Below, piece by piece: positions 29,592 through 39,890 of a DNA stretch of 64,000 nucleotides (positions are counted from its first letter, which is position 1; each line of letters opens with the position of its first letter). The stretch is from Saccharicrinis aurantiacus. GTDB lineage: Bacteria; Bacteroidota; Bacteroidia; Bacteroidales; Marinilabiliaceae. The notes beneath the pieces are model-generated. The model searched no databases and was not told the origin of the DNA. It was given only the letters and a program-made list of their open reading frames with translations. The stretch covers positions 1-64,000 of the forward strand of contig NZ_LYBV02000023.1 of NCBI RefSeq assembly GCF_001660705.2, given 5' to 3'. Both the position numbers and the translations under genes were made by a program.

Positions 29592-32500
29592 ATGTATTAT
29601 AAAACGCTCACATATATTCTGCTCTTTACTTTGAGCATGGTTGTTAAAGCACAAATTAACGAATTACCCACTGAAGAACCTATATATACTTTATTTATGA
29701 TAGGCGATGCAGGCGAAGATACCACGCAATCTATGCCGGTTTTAAACCTTGTGAAAAAAGATTTACTAAACTATGATGCGCAAAAAAGCGGGGTTATTTT
29801 TTTAGGAGATAACATTTATCCCAAAGGATTAAGGAAAAAGAAAAGTAAGCATAGAGCCGAAGATGAAACTAGGTTAAACGCACAACTTAATGTGGTTACT
29901 AATTTCGAAGGTGATGCTATATTCATACCTGGCAATCACGATTGGGATAGGTATGGCGACAAAGGCTTAAAAGCAATTAAGCGTCAAGAAAAATATGTAA
30001 CTGAATATTTAGGTTCGAAAAAGTCATTTCTGCCAAAGAATGGCTGTCCCGGCCCTGAGGTTGTTAAGCTAGCGCCTGGCTTGGTAATGATTGTAATTGA
30101 TACCCAATGGTGGGTACATCGCTTTGAACGCTCTACTGGATTAGAAGATAATTGCGATTGCCGGAACGAAGAAGAACTTATGGTTCTTTTAAAAGATAAA
30201 CTCAAGAAATACCGAAATCATCACATTATTGTAGCTGCGCATCATCCTTTATATAGCAATGGAGAACATGGCGGGCACTTTACTGCAAAAGATCATTTAT
30301 TCCCTTTAACACATGCGGCTCCCAATGCCTATATTCCATTGCCTGTTATTGGTAGTATTTATCCTTATTATCGTAAATATATTGGGCACTCCCAAGATAT
30401 ACCCAACCCTGTTTATCAGGATATGGTGAACCAACTAACAAAAGCCCTGTACGAATATGATAATGTGGTATACATAGCTGGGCACGAGCACAACTTACAA
30501 TACCATCAGCAACGAACAGTACATCATATTATAAGCGGATCTGGTAGTAAAACATCACATGTAACAAATAACAGCAAGTGTAAATTTGCCTTAGCTGAAA
30601 AAGGATATGCCAAACTTCTTTACTACGCAGATGGTAATGTTTGGCTTCAATTTTTAACGGTAAACGATAGCATCAACCCTAGTTATCAAACAATGCTGTA
30701 TAAAGATGAAGTGAAAATTAATTTGGAACCCATATCTAACAATAATACATCTTATAAAGATGAGTTTAAAACCGTAACACCAAACATTCAATACGATGCA
30801 TCGGCCTTTAAAAGAATTTGGTTTGGTAATCTAAACAGAGATGTATGGACTACACCTGTTAAGATTCCTTATTTAGATATTAACTATGATAAAGGAGGAT
30901 TAACTCCGATAAAAAAAGGAGGCGGGCAACAGACTATATCGCTCAGAATGCAAGGTGCAGATGGTTATCAGTACGCCTTAAGAGGAGTAAAAAAGAACTC
31001 TATGTTTCTTATAGAACGCAATCTTAGAGGCACCATCGCACAAGATGTACTTTATGATGGAATGGCAGGATCGCATCCATATGCAGCAGTTACTATCCCA
31101 ACCTTATCAGAGGCTGCCAATATATATTACACAAAGCCAAAGTTGGTGTATGTGCCCAAAGATTCGGTTTTAGGAACCTACATGGAGGAGTTTGGTGATA
31201 TGTTTTGTTTGTTTGAAGAAAGACCCGACAAAGACATGTCGGCATGGGATAATTTTGGCAATTCGGAACATGTGATTAGCTATTCCGATGCCATAGAGGC
31301 ATTAGAAGGAAAGTACTCTCACGTGGTAGATAAAGAATATATGGTAAGGGCTCGCCTATTTGATATATTAATAGGTGATTGGGATAGGCATGATGACCAG
31401 TGGCGATGGGCCACTTTTAAAGAAGGAGATAAAACTATATACAGAGCTATCCCTAGAGACAGAGATCAAGCCTATTTCCAGTACGATGGGGCTCTTTTAT
31501 CCATCTCAAACAGAAAGTGGTTATTGCGCAAGTTTCAACCCTTCAGAGATGATATACGAGATATAGCAGGTTTAGGATTTAATGCACGCTATTTCGATAG
31601 GGCTTTTTTAACAGAAGCCTCTAAAGAGGATTGGATTAACCAAGCCAAATATATACAAGAGCATGTTAGCGATGAAGTTATTGAAAAAGCCATTCGTGAA
31701 CTCCCTCCTGAGGGCTTTAATGTAAATGGCCAACAAATTATAAATACCCTAAAAGCACGACGTGCAAAACTGAATGAGTTTGCCACCGAGTATTATAATG
31801 TACTGGCAAAAACGGTAAGTATTCACGGCACCTTTAAAGATGATTACATCAGCGTAAATAGAAATAAAGATGGTAGCGTCACCTTAAAAATGTACCCACG
31901 TAAAAAAGGGAAACCCGTGAAAAATAAACTTTACTACAACAGAACTTTCCACTTGAAAGAAACTGATGAAATCAGAATTTACGGACTGCAAGGGTATGAC
32001 GAGTATCGCATTGAAGGAAACAGTAAAAAAAGTATAAAAGTCAGAATTATTGCAGGAACAGATAAAGACAAAATTGTTGATAATTCAAAAGTATCTGGCC
32101 TAAAAAAGCATACACTCGTTTATGATGACACAGGAAAAAACGCCTTCACAAAAAGTAAAGAAACAAAGGTAAAGCTTTTGGGCTCCAATAAAGAATACGA
32201 CTATGATCGTAAAGACTTTAAGTACAATAAAGCAGTGCCTCTTTTATCAACTGGATACAATAAAGACGATGGCTTTTTTATAGGCCCCGGGTTTAAGTAT
32301 ACCCATCAAGGGTTTAAAAAAGAACCTTATAAATATTACCATAGAATACTAGCCAATAGAGCTTTTAGTATTAATGGATACAATATTTATTACGATTTTG
32401 ATTACAAAGAATTATTAGGCCCGTTTGATCTATATGGATCTGCTGAAATTAACTTACCGGATATTTTTATGAATTTCGATAATGTAAATGAAACTGATAT

Positions 32501-33242
32501 CGATTTTGATGATAAAAAATACAGCGCATTGATGAATAACTATAACTATAACCTAAGCTTAAAACTGGCCTCGGATAACGAAGCGCATCGTTTCAAATTC
32601 GGACTTAGTTACCAGTATGTTGATTTTGAGAAAATACCTACTAACATTTCGCCAAGTTGGGAAACTGAACAGCAAAATTACATAGCTCCGAAAATCAGTT
32701 ATGAGTTTACCAATATGGATAACCTTAAAATGCCCCATAGAGGTTTCGGTTTTAACTGTGCCGCTGAATGGAAACAAAGCATCGATAACAATCACGTAAA
32801 CTTTGTAAACTTAAGTTCACAAATTAGTATTTTTAAACCCTTATACATCACGCCAAAACAAACTACATTAGCCCTGCGCACTGGTTACCAATCTAACTTC
32901 GGCGATTATGCTTTTTATCAATCAAACTATATTAATCCTTCTGAAAATTTTAGAGGAGTACAGAGAAATCGCTTTACTGCAGAATCTTTCTTATTCCAGA
33001 ATGTAGAAATAAGACAAAGTTTGTTTAAAGTACCCAACTATATATCTCCTTTTGACTTTGGTATAATTCTCCATGCCGATTTTATTAAATTGTGGAAACC
33101 AGTAATACTTGAAGAAAAATGGAATAGCTCGTATGGTTTTGGTGGCTTCATCAGTATATTAGATTCGTTTATACTAAATGGAACCTATTCTATTTCAGAG
33201 CAAAATAGTTTATTTACTTTTGGTACAAGCTTTTTATTTTAA
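29592..33242 (+). CDS. Metallophosphoesterase fused to an outer-membrane beta-barrel
   Basis: The 1216-residue protein has a signal peptide (~1-20), then a calcineurin-like phosphoesterase domain with all five blocks: IGDAGED (~36), LGDNIYPKG (~72), PGNHDWDR (~113), AAHHPLY (~216) and AGHEHN (~296). A middle region (~400-880) includes GDWDRHDDQWRW and PRDRDQA motifs resembling a kinase-like or CotH-like fold. The last ~330 residues form antiparallel strands typical of a surface-antigen/Omp85-type barrel, ending in FGTSFLF with terminal Phe. It probably sits in the outer membrane with an enzymatic domain. The substrate is not known. It is followed by the HD-PycTM gene almost without gap. Confidence 0.82.
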   Translation: MYYKTLTYILLFTLSMVVKAQINELPTEEPIYTLFMIGDAGEDTTQSMPVLNLVKKDLLNYDAQKSGVIFLGDNIYPKGLRKKKSKHRAEDETRLNAQLNVVTNFEGDAIFIPGNHDWDRYGDKGLKAIKRQEKYVTEYLGSKKSFLPKNGCPGPEVVKLAPGLVMIVIDTQWWVHRFERSTGLEDNCDCRNEEELMVLLKDKLKKYRNHHIIVAAHHPLYSNGEHGGHFTAKDHLFPLTHAAPNAYIPLPVIGSIYPYYRKYIGHSQDIPNPVYQDMVNQLTKALYEYDNVVYIAGHEHNLQYHQQRTVHHIISGSGSKTSHVTNNSKCKFALAEKGYAKLLYYADGNVWLQFLTVNDSINPSYQTMLYKDEVKINLEPISNNNTSYKDEFKTVTPNIQYDASAFKRIWFGNLNRDVWTTPVKIPYLDINYDKGGLTPIKKGGGQQTISLRMQGADGYQYALRGVKKNSMFLIERNLRGTIAQDVLYDGMAGSHPYAAVTIPTLSEAANIYYTKPKLVYVPKDSVLGTYMEEFGDMFCLFEERPDKDMSAWDNFGNSEHVISYSDAIEALEGKYSHVVDKEYMVRARLFDILIGDWDRHDDQWRWATFKEGDKTIYRAIPRDRDQAYFQYDGALLSISNRKWLLRKFQPFRDDIRDIAGLGFNARYFDRAFLTEASKEDWINQAKYIQEHVSDEVIEKAIRELPPEGFNVNGQQIINTLKARRAKLNEFATEYYNVLAKTVSIHGTFKDDYISVNRNKDGSVTLKMYPRKKGKPVKNKLYYNRTFHLKETDEIRIYGLQGYDEYRIEGNSKKSIKVRIIAGTDKDKIVDNSKVSGLKKHTLVYDDTGKNAFTKSKETKVKLLGSNKEYDYDRKDFKYNKAVPLLSTGYNKDDGFFIGPGFKYTHQGFKKEPYKYYHRILANRAFSINGYNIYYDFDYKELLGPFDLYGSAEINLPDIFMNFDNVNETDIDFDDKKYSALMNNYNYNLSLKLASDNEAHRFKFGLSYQYVDFEKIPTNISPSWETEQQNYIAPKISYEFTNMDNLKMPHRGFGFNCAAEWKQSIDNNHVNFVNLSSQISIFKPLYITPKQTTLALRTGYQSNFGDYAFYQSNYINPSENFRGVQRNRFTAESFLFQNVEIRQSLFKVPNYISPFDFGIILHADFIKLWKPVILEEKWNSSYGFGGFISILDSFILNGTYSISEQNSLFTFGTSFLF

Positions 33243-33259
33243 CCTTGATATCGACACAT

Positions 33260-34453
33260 ATGAAATACGCACCATTAATAGAAGATTGTCTTAAAATAGT
33301 AGCACAAAAACAATTAAGCAATTGTACCGAGCACTTGCAGTACCATAATATTGGGCATACCAATTATGTGTTAGAAATGGCTACCACTATAGCATCTCAA
33401 ACTGAAGGAGTTGATGATATACATATTGAGGCAATTCAACTGGCTGCCGTTTTTCATGATGCCGTTTATGTATGTGGCGAGCATCAGAATGAAGAGCACA
33501 GTGCTCAATTTGCTGAGGAAGAACTTAAAAAAGCCAACTATCCTAGCCATCAAATACCATTAATTAAAGAGCTTATACTAGCTACTCGATGGGGATCAGA
33601 ACCTAATTCTATTTACGAAAAAATAATTATTGATGCTGATTTGGCACACCTTCATAAAGAGACTTATATAGACGAAGAGTTTGAAAATCTATTTAATGAA
33701 ATTAACCTTCACAAAAAAATATCAAAAAAGAAGTGGATAAAAGAATGTATTAAATTTCTTAATACGCATAAATATCACACACCTTTTGCCCAAGAATCCT
33801 TTAGCGAAGGAAAAAACAAAAATTTGAAGAAACTTGAAGAAATGACCATAGAAAATGAAGAGCTTAATGAAGCTAAAAAAATAGCATCGACAAGCAAAAA
33901 GAAGAAAAAGAAAAATAATGGAAAAGCTGCTGATAGAGGGATAGAAACACTTTTTAGAGTAACGCTACGCAACCACACCAACTTAAGTCAGATTGCGGAT
34001 AATAAAGCCAATACACTCATTAGTGTAAATGCAATTATTGTTTCAATTATATTATCTACATTATTTCCAAAATTCAGTACCAATCCATCGCTCATTATAC
34101 CCGGAATTGTATTATTAACCCTTTGCATACTAACCGTTGTATTAGCTATGGTAGCTACAGTTCCCAGAACAACCGAAGGTGTAATTACTAGAGAGGATAT
34201 CTTAAATAAAAAAGGAAACCTAGCATTCTTTGGTAACTTTCATCGCATGCCTATTGAAGATTATGAATGGGGTGTTGGAGAGTTAATGAAAGACAAATCT
34301 TATTTATACAAAAGTTTAACCCGCGACTTATACCACCTTGGTAAGGTCCTCAAAAAAAAGTACTTCTACCTGCGAATTGCTTATTTTAGCTTTGGGGCAA
34401 ACCTCATCACTTCATCTCTAATATTTATACTAAGCATGCATTTAAATGGATAA
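33260..34453 (+). CDS. HD-domain protein fused to a Pycsar-effector-type (DUF5706) membrane module
   Basis: Starting at the ATG at 33260 (a TTG five codons earlier is weaker), the 397-residue protein has an N-terminal HD fold with H33, H66-D67 and D125/D127 as metal ligands (HNIGHTN, VFHDAVY, IIDADLAHLH). A lysine-rich linker follows (~205-217). The DUF5706/PycTM module (~220-397) starts RNHTNLSQIADNKANTLISV and has two TM hairpin regions. PycTM proteins are membrane effectors of cyclic-pyrimidine anti-phage systems, but no pyrimidine cyclase gene is in this window. It may instead be a housekeeping nucleotide phosphohydrolase. The stop overlaps the next start by eight bases, so translation is probably coupled. 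Confidence 0.8.
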   Translation: MKYAPLIEDCLKIVAQKQLSNCTEHLQYHNIGHTNYVLEMATTIASQTEGVDDIHIEAIQLAAVFHDAVYVCGEHQNEEHSAQFAEEELKKANYPSHQIPLIKELILATRWGSEPNSIYEKIIIDADLAHLHKETYIDEEFENLFNEINLHKKISKKKWIKECIKFLNTHKYHTPFAQESFSEGKNKNLKKLEEMTIENEELNEAKKIASTSKKKKKKNNGKAADRGIETLFRVTLRNHTNLSQIADNKANTLISVNAIIVSIILSTLFPKFSTNPSLIIPGIVLLTLCILTVVLAMVATVPRTTEGVITREDILNKKGNLAFFGNFHRMPIEDYEWGVGELMKDKSYLYKSLTRDLYHLGKVLKKKYFYLRIAYFSFGANLITSSLIFILSMHLNG

Positions 34454-35297
34454 TATTAAATTAAATCACAAAAGAATAAGCGTTGCCATATTATGCATCC
34501 TATTAATTGGCACACCATTAGCTGCGCAAAAAAAGGACTCATTACATCACGAAAGTGTTTATAAGGTCCATCATAAAATTGAGATAGGAATATCTGTGGT
34601 GGGTCTACTCACCCTGCCTCGACTATATAGTATTTCCGATAAAAATGCCTCTCTCAACGAGAGTGATGTTTTAAAGCTAAATCAAAGTAATGTGAATGCA
34701 TTCGACCGAAAAGTATTTAAATATTCAGAAACTGGATATGAGAAAGCTCAAAAAATATCTGATAATCTAATGACTGGAACAATACTCGCTACTGCCCTAC
34801 TGTTTTTAGATAAAGATATTAGGCGCGATTGGTTAGATATACTTGGCATGTTTGGAGAAGCACACTTGGCAGGTACAATGTTACATCAAATATCGGTATT
34901 TAGCGTTCGAAGGCCTCGCCCCTTAACCTACAATACCAATTTACCAATGGATACGAGAACAGGCGGCAACATGAGCAATTCGTTTTACAGCGGGCATACT
35001 TCATCTACTGCCATTTCTACTTTTTTTATGGCCAAGGTATATTCCGATTACCACAATTTAAATACTTGGCAAAAAGCAGGTATTTACACGTTGGCAACTA
35101 TACCTCCTGCTGCCATGGGCCATTATCGCATAAAAGCGGGTAAGCACTTTAGAACGGATGTAATTATGGGACTAATAATGGGTGCTGCAACTGGTATATT
35201 GGTTCCTGAGTTTCACAAAAGAGATGTACAAAAATTCACGCTTCTACCCGTATATAATGACGGCATAATGGGTGCAAGTTTTGCGCTGAAGTTATAA
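34446..35297 (+). CDS. PAP2-type phosphatase
   Basis: The 283-residue protein has an N-terminal signal/anchor (ISVAILCILLIGTPLAAQ). The PAP2 triad follows in three motifs: RRPRP (~157), SFYSGHTSS (~177) and GHYRIKAGKHFRTDVIMG (~218). Such enzymes remove phosphate from lipid-linked or sugar phosphates at the periplasmic face. Its start overlaps the HD-PycTM stop. It ends 12 bases from the convergent cdaA stop. Substrate unknown; undecaprenyl pyrophosphate is one option. Confidence 0.85.
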   Translation: MDNIKLNHKRISVAILCILLIGTPLAAQKKDSLHHESVYKVHHKIEIGISVVGLLTLPRLYSISDKNASLNESDVLKLNQSNVNAFDRKVFKYSETGYEKAQKISDNLMTGTILATALLFLDKDIRRDWLDILGMFGEAHLAGTMLHQISVFSVRRPRPLTYNTNLPMDTRTGGNMSNSFYSGHTSSTAISTFFMAKVYSDYHNLNTWQKAGIYTLATIPPAAMGHYRIKAGKHFRTDVIMGLIMGAATGILVPEFHKRDVQKFTLLPVYNDGIMGASFALKL

Positions 35298-35309
35298 CAA
35301 CTGTAATTT

Positions 35310-36080
35310 CTATCTCTGGTTAGCTAGTAAATCACTTAAGTCATCCGGAGATAGATCATGGTTAATGTTACCACCATAGAAGTAAGATATTTTACCAGTT
35401 TCTTCAGATACAACAATAGCCGCCGCATCTGCTGATTCTGTAACTCCTAGAGCCGCTCTGTGACGCAGTCCAAATTTCTTAGGCAAATCCATACTTTGAG
35501 AAACAGGCAATATGCAACCTGCCGCCTTAATCTGATTACGAGCAATAATAACTGCACCATCATGTAACGGACTGTTTTTAAAGAATATATTCTCTAATAT
35601 TCGTGTGGAGATTACTGCATTAACCAACTCTCCTGTTTGCACATAATCCAAAAGCTCGGCCTTTTTTGATACAACTATTAATGCACCTGTTTTAGTTTTA
35701 GATAAGGCCTGACAAGCACGCACGATGGGCTTGTTATAAATATTCATCACACCTGTAGTGTTGGTGCTAAAAAGTTTATCAAAAGAAAAAGTATTGGCCA
35801 AATTATAACGCGTTCCTAAAAGCAAAAAGAAGCGTCTAATTTCTTGCTGAAACACAACAATTAAAGCTATAACCCCAACATTTACAATATTATCAAGGAT
35901 AGACCCCGACAGGTGCATGTTTAAAGATTTTATAACTATCCAAACAATAATAAAGGCAAATAATCCGAAAAAAATATTCTGAGCTACAGTTCCACGTATC
36001 AGCTTATAAATTCGATACATAAGATAGGCCACAGCAGCTATATCTATTACATCAATAAATCGGATATCTAAAAACGTCAT
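35310..36080 (-). CDS. cdaA: Diadenylate cyclase CdaA (c-di-AMP synthase)
   Basis: The 256-residue protein has three N-terminal TM segments (~10-28, 35-52, 62-78), an RRFFLLLGTRYN coupling region and a DAC catalytic domain (~95-235). The DAC domain carries the DGA (174-176) and RHR (206-208) motifs needed to form c-di-AMP from two ATP. It is the usual membrane-bound c-di-AMP synthase of the phylum and lies upstream-adjacent to folP's 5' neighbour region, in the common Bacteroidota order folP-cdaA. c-di-AMP usually controls potassium, osmotic and wall homeostasis. Confidence 0.95.
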   Translation of the reverse strand: MTFLDIRFIDVIDIAAVAYLMYRIYKLIRGTVAQNIFFGLFAFIIVWIVIKSLNMHLSGSILDNIVNVGVIALIVVFQQEIRRFFLLLGTRYNLANTFSFDKLFSTNTTGVMNIYNKPIVRACQALSKTKTGALIVVSKKAELLDYVQTGELVNAVISTRILENIFFKNSPLHDGAVIIARNQIKAAGCILPVSQSMDLPKKFGLRHRAALGVTESADAAAIVVSEETGKISYFYGGNINHDLSPDDLSDLLANQR

Positions 36081-36228
36081 TATTTATAATTATTTTAATT
36101 AATAGTTTGTTAGCTTTTAGTCTGAAGTCTGCAGTGATTCTAACACACTGACCATATTTATTTTTACTAAACATCATTAAGCTAATTACTGATAACTTGT
36201 TGCCAAATCCACTACCAATAGCTAAAAA

Positions 36229-37071
36229 CTAGCCCACTAAGTTCATTATCTTAACACACTCAACCGCTTCTTTCACATCATGTACCCTTAATATATTTGC
36301 CCCTTTTTGTAAGGCAATGGTATTTAAAATACTTGTTCCATTCAAGGCTTGTTCAGCGGTAATTTGCAAAGGTTTGTATATCATCGATTTTCGCGAAACA
36401 CCAACTAATAGGGGCAACTCAAAAATAGCAAACTCCTGCAATCTACTAATTATCTCGTAATTGTGTTCAATAGTTTTCCCAAAACCAAATCCTGGATCAA
36501 TTATAACATCATGTAAGCCCTTTTCTTTTAGCACAGATACTTTCTCTGCAAAATATTGAATCACTTCTGTTACCACATCATCATACTGCGCCATTTGTTG
36601 CATAATCTGAGGATTCCCCTTCATATGCATCATTATGTATGGCACATGTAACTGAGCCATTACATCAAACATATCCTTATCCAAATCGCCTGCGGCAATA
36701 TCATTAATGATATCTACATGATAATTTTCAACAACATACTGTGCTATTTCTGCCCTAAATGTATCCACAGAAAGAATAGCATCAGGATATTTAGAACGTA
36801 CGATATCCAAAGCCTTATTTAAACGTTCCTTCTCTTCTTTAACAGAAACTTCAGCAGCTCCTGGTCTTGATGAATAGGCTCCAATATCTATAATCTCAGC
36901 TCCATCACTAAGCATTTGCGCGGTATGTTTAAGTATTTGATCGGCATGTTTACCCCCATCATAAAATGAATCGGGTGTAACGTTAAGAATGCCCATCACT
37001 CTGGGTGTGTATAAATCTAATAGATTACCATTACAGTTTATTAGGTTCTTTTTATTTAATATTTTGCTCAT
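36229..37071 (-). CDS. folP: Dihydropteroate synthase FolP
   Basis: The 280-residue TIM-barrel enzyme shows MGILNVTPDSFYDGG (pterin-pyrophosphate loop), GAYSSRPGA, SVDTFRAE, IINDIAAGD, IIDPGFGFGKT and LVGVSRKSMI. It joins para-aminobenzoate to hydroxymethyl-dihydropterin pyrophosphate in folate synthesis and is the sulfonamide target. The gene is 148 bp upstream of cdaA on the same strand, a conserved pairing. Confidence 0.96.
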   Translation of the reverse strand: MSKILNKKNLINCNGNLLDLYTPRVMGILNVTPDSFYDGGKHADQILKHTAQMLSDGAEIIDIGAYSSRPGAAEVSVKEEKERLNKALDIVRSKYPDAILSVDTFRAEIAQYVVENYHVDIINDIAAGDLDKDMFDVMAQLHVPYIMMHMKGNPQIMQQMAQYDDVVTEVIQYFAEKVSVLKEKGLHDVIIDPGFGFGKTIEHNYEIISRLQEFAIFELPLLVGVSRKSMIYKPLQITAEQALNGTSILNTIALQKGANILRVHDVKEAVECVKIMNLVG

Positions 37072-37098
37072 TTATTTTAGCCTTTATGGGGATAAATA

Positions 37099-38124
37099 TT
37101 ACTCTCCTCCTAACCAATCTCCAAATTTACTTAAAGCATCTTGATTTTGGTTTAACCAATGTCTGGCATTTTCATTTTCGCATTGACTTATATAATAACA
37201 ATAAGCTGCATTATGCTCCGACTCCCCAATTTGATAGAAAAAAGGAACATAAAAATACCAATAGAAACCCTCGTTCTCCTCCTTATTTAATTCTCCCAAA
37301 ACAGAAAAAAACGAGGCTGTATTTTTCACAAACTGCTCTTCTTCGCTGATAAGAGTATCTGATTGTATTGCACTTCCTGTTGCTTCAAGCAAAGATAACA
37401 TCATATCTGCCGAAGCAAAGGTACTATCTTCTTGATTTGAATCCACATAAATCGTAACGTGCTTCTTTTTCTTGACCTGCTCCTCTTTTATGTTGCTCTT
37501 ATACTGATCTTTAAGTTTATAATAAGCCGTTTTAGATCTCTCCGTATTGGGCTCTAACAACAAAAAATAATAAAGCGATAACATACTTTGAACCCTTTGT
37601 CCTTTTTCTTCCATGGTATAGCCTAAATATAAATGACTACTTGCATGATCAGGATTTTGATCAATACCTTTTATAAAAGTATGCTCGGCATTATCGTAAT
37701 CTTTAATATTATAATAATTAACTCCCAAATTAAAATATAATAAGTAGTGTTCGCCAAAGCGATCGAGTGCTTCATTAAATAAAACAATAGACTCTTCTGT
37801 TTTACCTAAATAATCTAAACAAGAACCCTTGCTTAAATAGGCATGAAGCTTATAATCTGCACTATCGGCTTCTAGCACAATATCACTATGTTTAATCGAC
37901 TTTTTATATTCTTTGGAATACATATAGCTCATAGCTAATTCGGCATGAACAGCATAAGCCAAGGGATTAATCTTTAAGGCCTTTTTATAGGCTGCTATAG
38001 CCTCATCATATTTAAAACTATCGTGGTATTTAATGCCTACTCGCATTAAACTATCTACTTTAGCTTGTGATAATAATGATAGATTAATCATCATTAAGGC
38101 AAAAGGAATAAACAGGTATTTCAT
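37099..38124 (-). CDS. Exported TPR-repeat protein
   Basis: The 341-residue protein has a signal peptide (MKYLFIPFALMMINLSLLSQ). About five tetratricopeptide repeats span residues 28-190 (AIAAYKKALKINPLAYAVHA; DNAEHTFIKGIDQNPDHASS). A C-terminal region (~215-341) follows with an HVTIYVDSNQEDSTFASADM stretch and no named domain. TPRs mediate protein contacts, so it is probably a periplasmic scaffold. It is 27 bases upstream of folP, so the two may be co-transcribed. Confidence 0.8.
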   Translation of the reverse strand: MKYLFIPFALMMINLSLLSQAKVDSLMRVGIKYHDSFKYDEAIAAYKKALKINPLAYAVHAELAMSYMYSKEYKKSIKHSDIVLEADSADYKLHAYLSKGSCLDYLGKTEESIVLFNEALDRFGEHYLLYFNLGVNYYNIKDYDNAEHTFIKGIDQNPDHASSHLYLGYTMEEKGQRVQSMLSLYYFLLLEPNTERSKTAYYKLKDQYKSNIKEEQVKKKKHVTIYVDSNQEDSTFASADMMLSLLEATGSAIQSDTLISEEEQFVKNTASFFSVLGELNKEENEGFYWYFYVPFFYQIGESEHNAAYCYYISQCENENARHWLNQNQDALSKFGDWLGGE

Positions 38125-38174
38125 AGAAAAGAGAATTATTATTACATAAACTGCAATTTAACAAAAGAACAATA

Positions 38175-38206
38175 AAAAACCGCACCCTCAATTGAGAGCA
38201 CGGTTT
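38175..38206 (-). terminator. Terminator after the fumarase gene
   Basis: AAACCG...CGGTTT with an inner CTCAATTGAG palindrome forms a long stem with some G-T pairs; on the minus strand a run of six T follows. It lies 30 bases past the fumarase stop. Confidence 0.8.
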
Positions 38207-38235
38207 AATATCTTAGAGAAGTAATTTTACTTCTT

Positions 38236-39843
38236 CTATTTCATATCTGCAAAGAAGTCATTTCCTTTATCATCCACAATAATGAATGCTGGGAAATTCT
38301 CTACTCTAATCTTACGAACAGCTTCCATTCCTAGCTCTTCAAAGTCAACTACCTCAACAGACTTAATGCTTGTTTTGGCTAAAATAGCAGCTGGTCCACC
38401 TATTGAACCCACATAAAAACCACCATGCTCTTTACAAGCATCAGTAACTTGTTGCGAACGGTTTCCTTTGGCTACCATAATCATTGACCCACCTTTACTT
38501 TGGAAAGCACCTACATAAGGATCCATTCTTCCTGCAGTTGTTGGCCCAAAACTACCTGAAGCCATACCTTTAGGGGTTTTAGCTGGTCCTGCATAATATA
38601 CTGGGTGATTCTTTAAGTACTCAGGCATCTCAGCACCTGAATCTAACATTTCTTTAATTTTAGCATGTGCCATATCGCGTGCTACAATTAAAGTACCTGA
38701 AAGGTTTAAGCGTGTTTTAATAGGATATTTTGTTAGTTCCTTTAACACATCCTCCATTGGTTGATCTAAATCAATATCAACTGCAGGGGCTAATTCAGGA
38801 GCTCTTTCTGGAACAAATTTAGAAGGTGTTTTTTCCAGTTGCTCTAAGAAAATACCATCCTCGGTAATTTTAGCTTTTACGTTACGATCGGCACTACAGC
38901 TCACACCTAATCCAACCGGACAAGAAGCAGCGTGGCGTGGCATACGAATTACGCGTACATCATGCACAAAATACTTTCCACCAAACTGAGCACCTATTTC
39001 GCTCTCTTGACAAATTTTAAGTACCTTCTCTTCCCAAACTAAATCACGATAAGCTTGTCCGCCATCGTTTCCTTCAGTTGGTAAGTTATCTAAATAACCT
39101 GCCGACGCTTTTTTAACAGTTGCTAAAGTTGCTTCTGCTGATGTACCACCAATTACTAATGCTAAATGGTAAGGAGGACAAGCTGATGTTCCTAAATCTT
39201 TTATCTTAGCTTCAACAAACTTAGTTAAGTTCTCCTCTGTTAAAAGGCTTTTGGTTTGTTGGTATAAAAAGGTTTTATTACCAGAACCACCACCTTTAGT
39301 CATAAATAAAAACTCATACTTATTACCTTGCTCTGCATAAATATCGATTTGAGCCGGTAGGTTGTTTCCTGTATTTTTCTCTTCAAACATTGAGAAAGGA
39401 ACCACCTGCGAGTAACGTAAGTTACGCTCGTTATAAGTTGTAAAAATTCCCTTTGAAAGAAACTCAGGGTCATTTGCTCCTGTATAAACATTCTCTCCTT
39501 TTTTACCCACAACAATAGCTGTACCTGTATCCTGACAAGTTGGTAATTCGCCTTCGGCAGAAACCACTTGATTCATTAACATAGTATGCGCTACAAACTT
39601 ATCATTATCCGATGCCTCTTTATCAGCTAAAATATTAGATAATTTTTGTAAGTGAGCCGGACGAAGGTAAAATGAAACATCAGCCATAGCTTCTTTAGCT
39701 AATAACTCAAGCCCCTTAGGATCTACTTTTAGAATTTTTCTACCATCGATTTCAATAGTAGAAACATAATCTTTGCTAATTAATCTGTACTCTGTGTTAT
39801 CCTCACTTAGAGGAAATGGTTTTTGATAAATAAATTGAGACAT
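38236..39843 (-). CDS. Fumarate hydratase class I (iron-sulfur type)
   Basis: The 535-residue enzyme is the one-polypeptide class I fumarase. Cluster ligands are expected in LPTCQDTGT (C103), [10 protein letters not shown] (C222) and [15 protein letters not shown] (C308 or C316). The C-terminal swivel domain holds [25 protein letters not shown] and [11 protein letters not shown]. It interconverts fumarate and malate in the TCA cycle or in fermentative reduction and uses an oxygen-labile 4Fe-4S cluster. It has a -7 promoter box and a leader hairpin upstream and a terminator downstream, so it is monocistronic. Confidence 0.95.
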   Translation of the reverse strand: MSQFIYQKPFPLSEDNTEYRLISKDYVSTIEIDGRKILKVDPKGLELLAKEAMADVSFYLRPAHLQKLSNILADKEASDNDKFVAHTMLMNQVVSAEGELPTCQDTGTAIVVGKKGENVYTGANDPEFLSKGIFTTYNERNLRYSQVVPFSMFEEKNTGNNLPAQIDIYAEQGNKYEFLFMTKGGGSGNKTFLYQQTKSLLTEENLTKFVEAKIKDLGTSACPPYHLALVIGGTSAEATLATVKKASAGYLDNLPTEGNDGGQAYRDLVWEEKVLKICQESEIGAQFGGKYFVHDVRVIRMPRHAASCPVGLGVSCSADRNVKAKITEDGIFLEQLEKTPSKFVPERAPELAPAVDIDLDQPMEDVLKELTKYPIKTRLNLSGTLIVARDMAHAKIKEMLDSGAEMPEYLKNHPVYYAGPAKTPKGMASGSFGPTTAGRMDPYVGAFQSKGGSMIMVAKGNRSQQVTDACKEHGGFYVGSIGGPAAILAKTSIKSVEVVDFEELGMEAVRKIRVENFPAFIIVDDKGNDFFADMK

Positions 39844-39890
39844 CTTATCTAATATATTTAGTTTGTTATACGATATGTTTAGATTTGTAC

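Noticed and set aside
33260-35297. Complete Pycsar defence operon
   Set aside because: There is an effector-type module but no nucleotide cyclase of the pyrimidine type in the window; CdaA makes c-di-AMP and is convergent, not in the operon.
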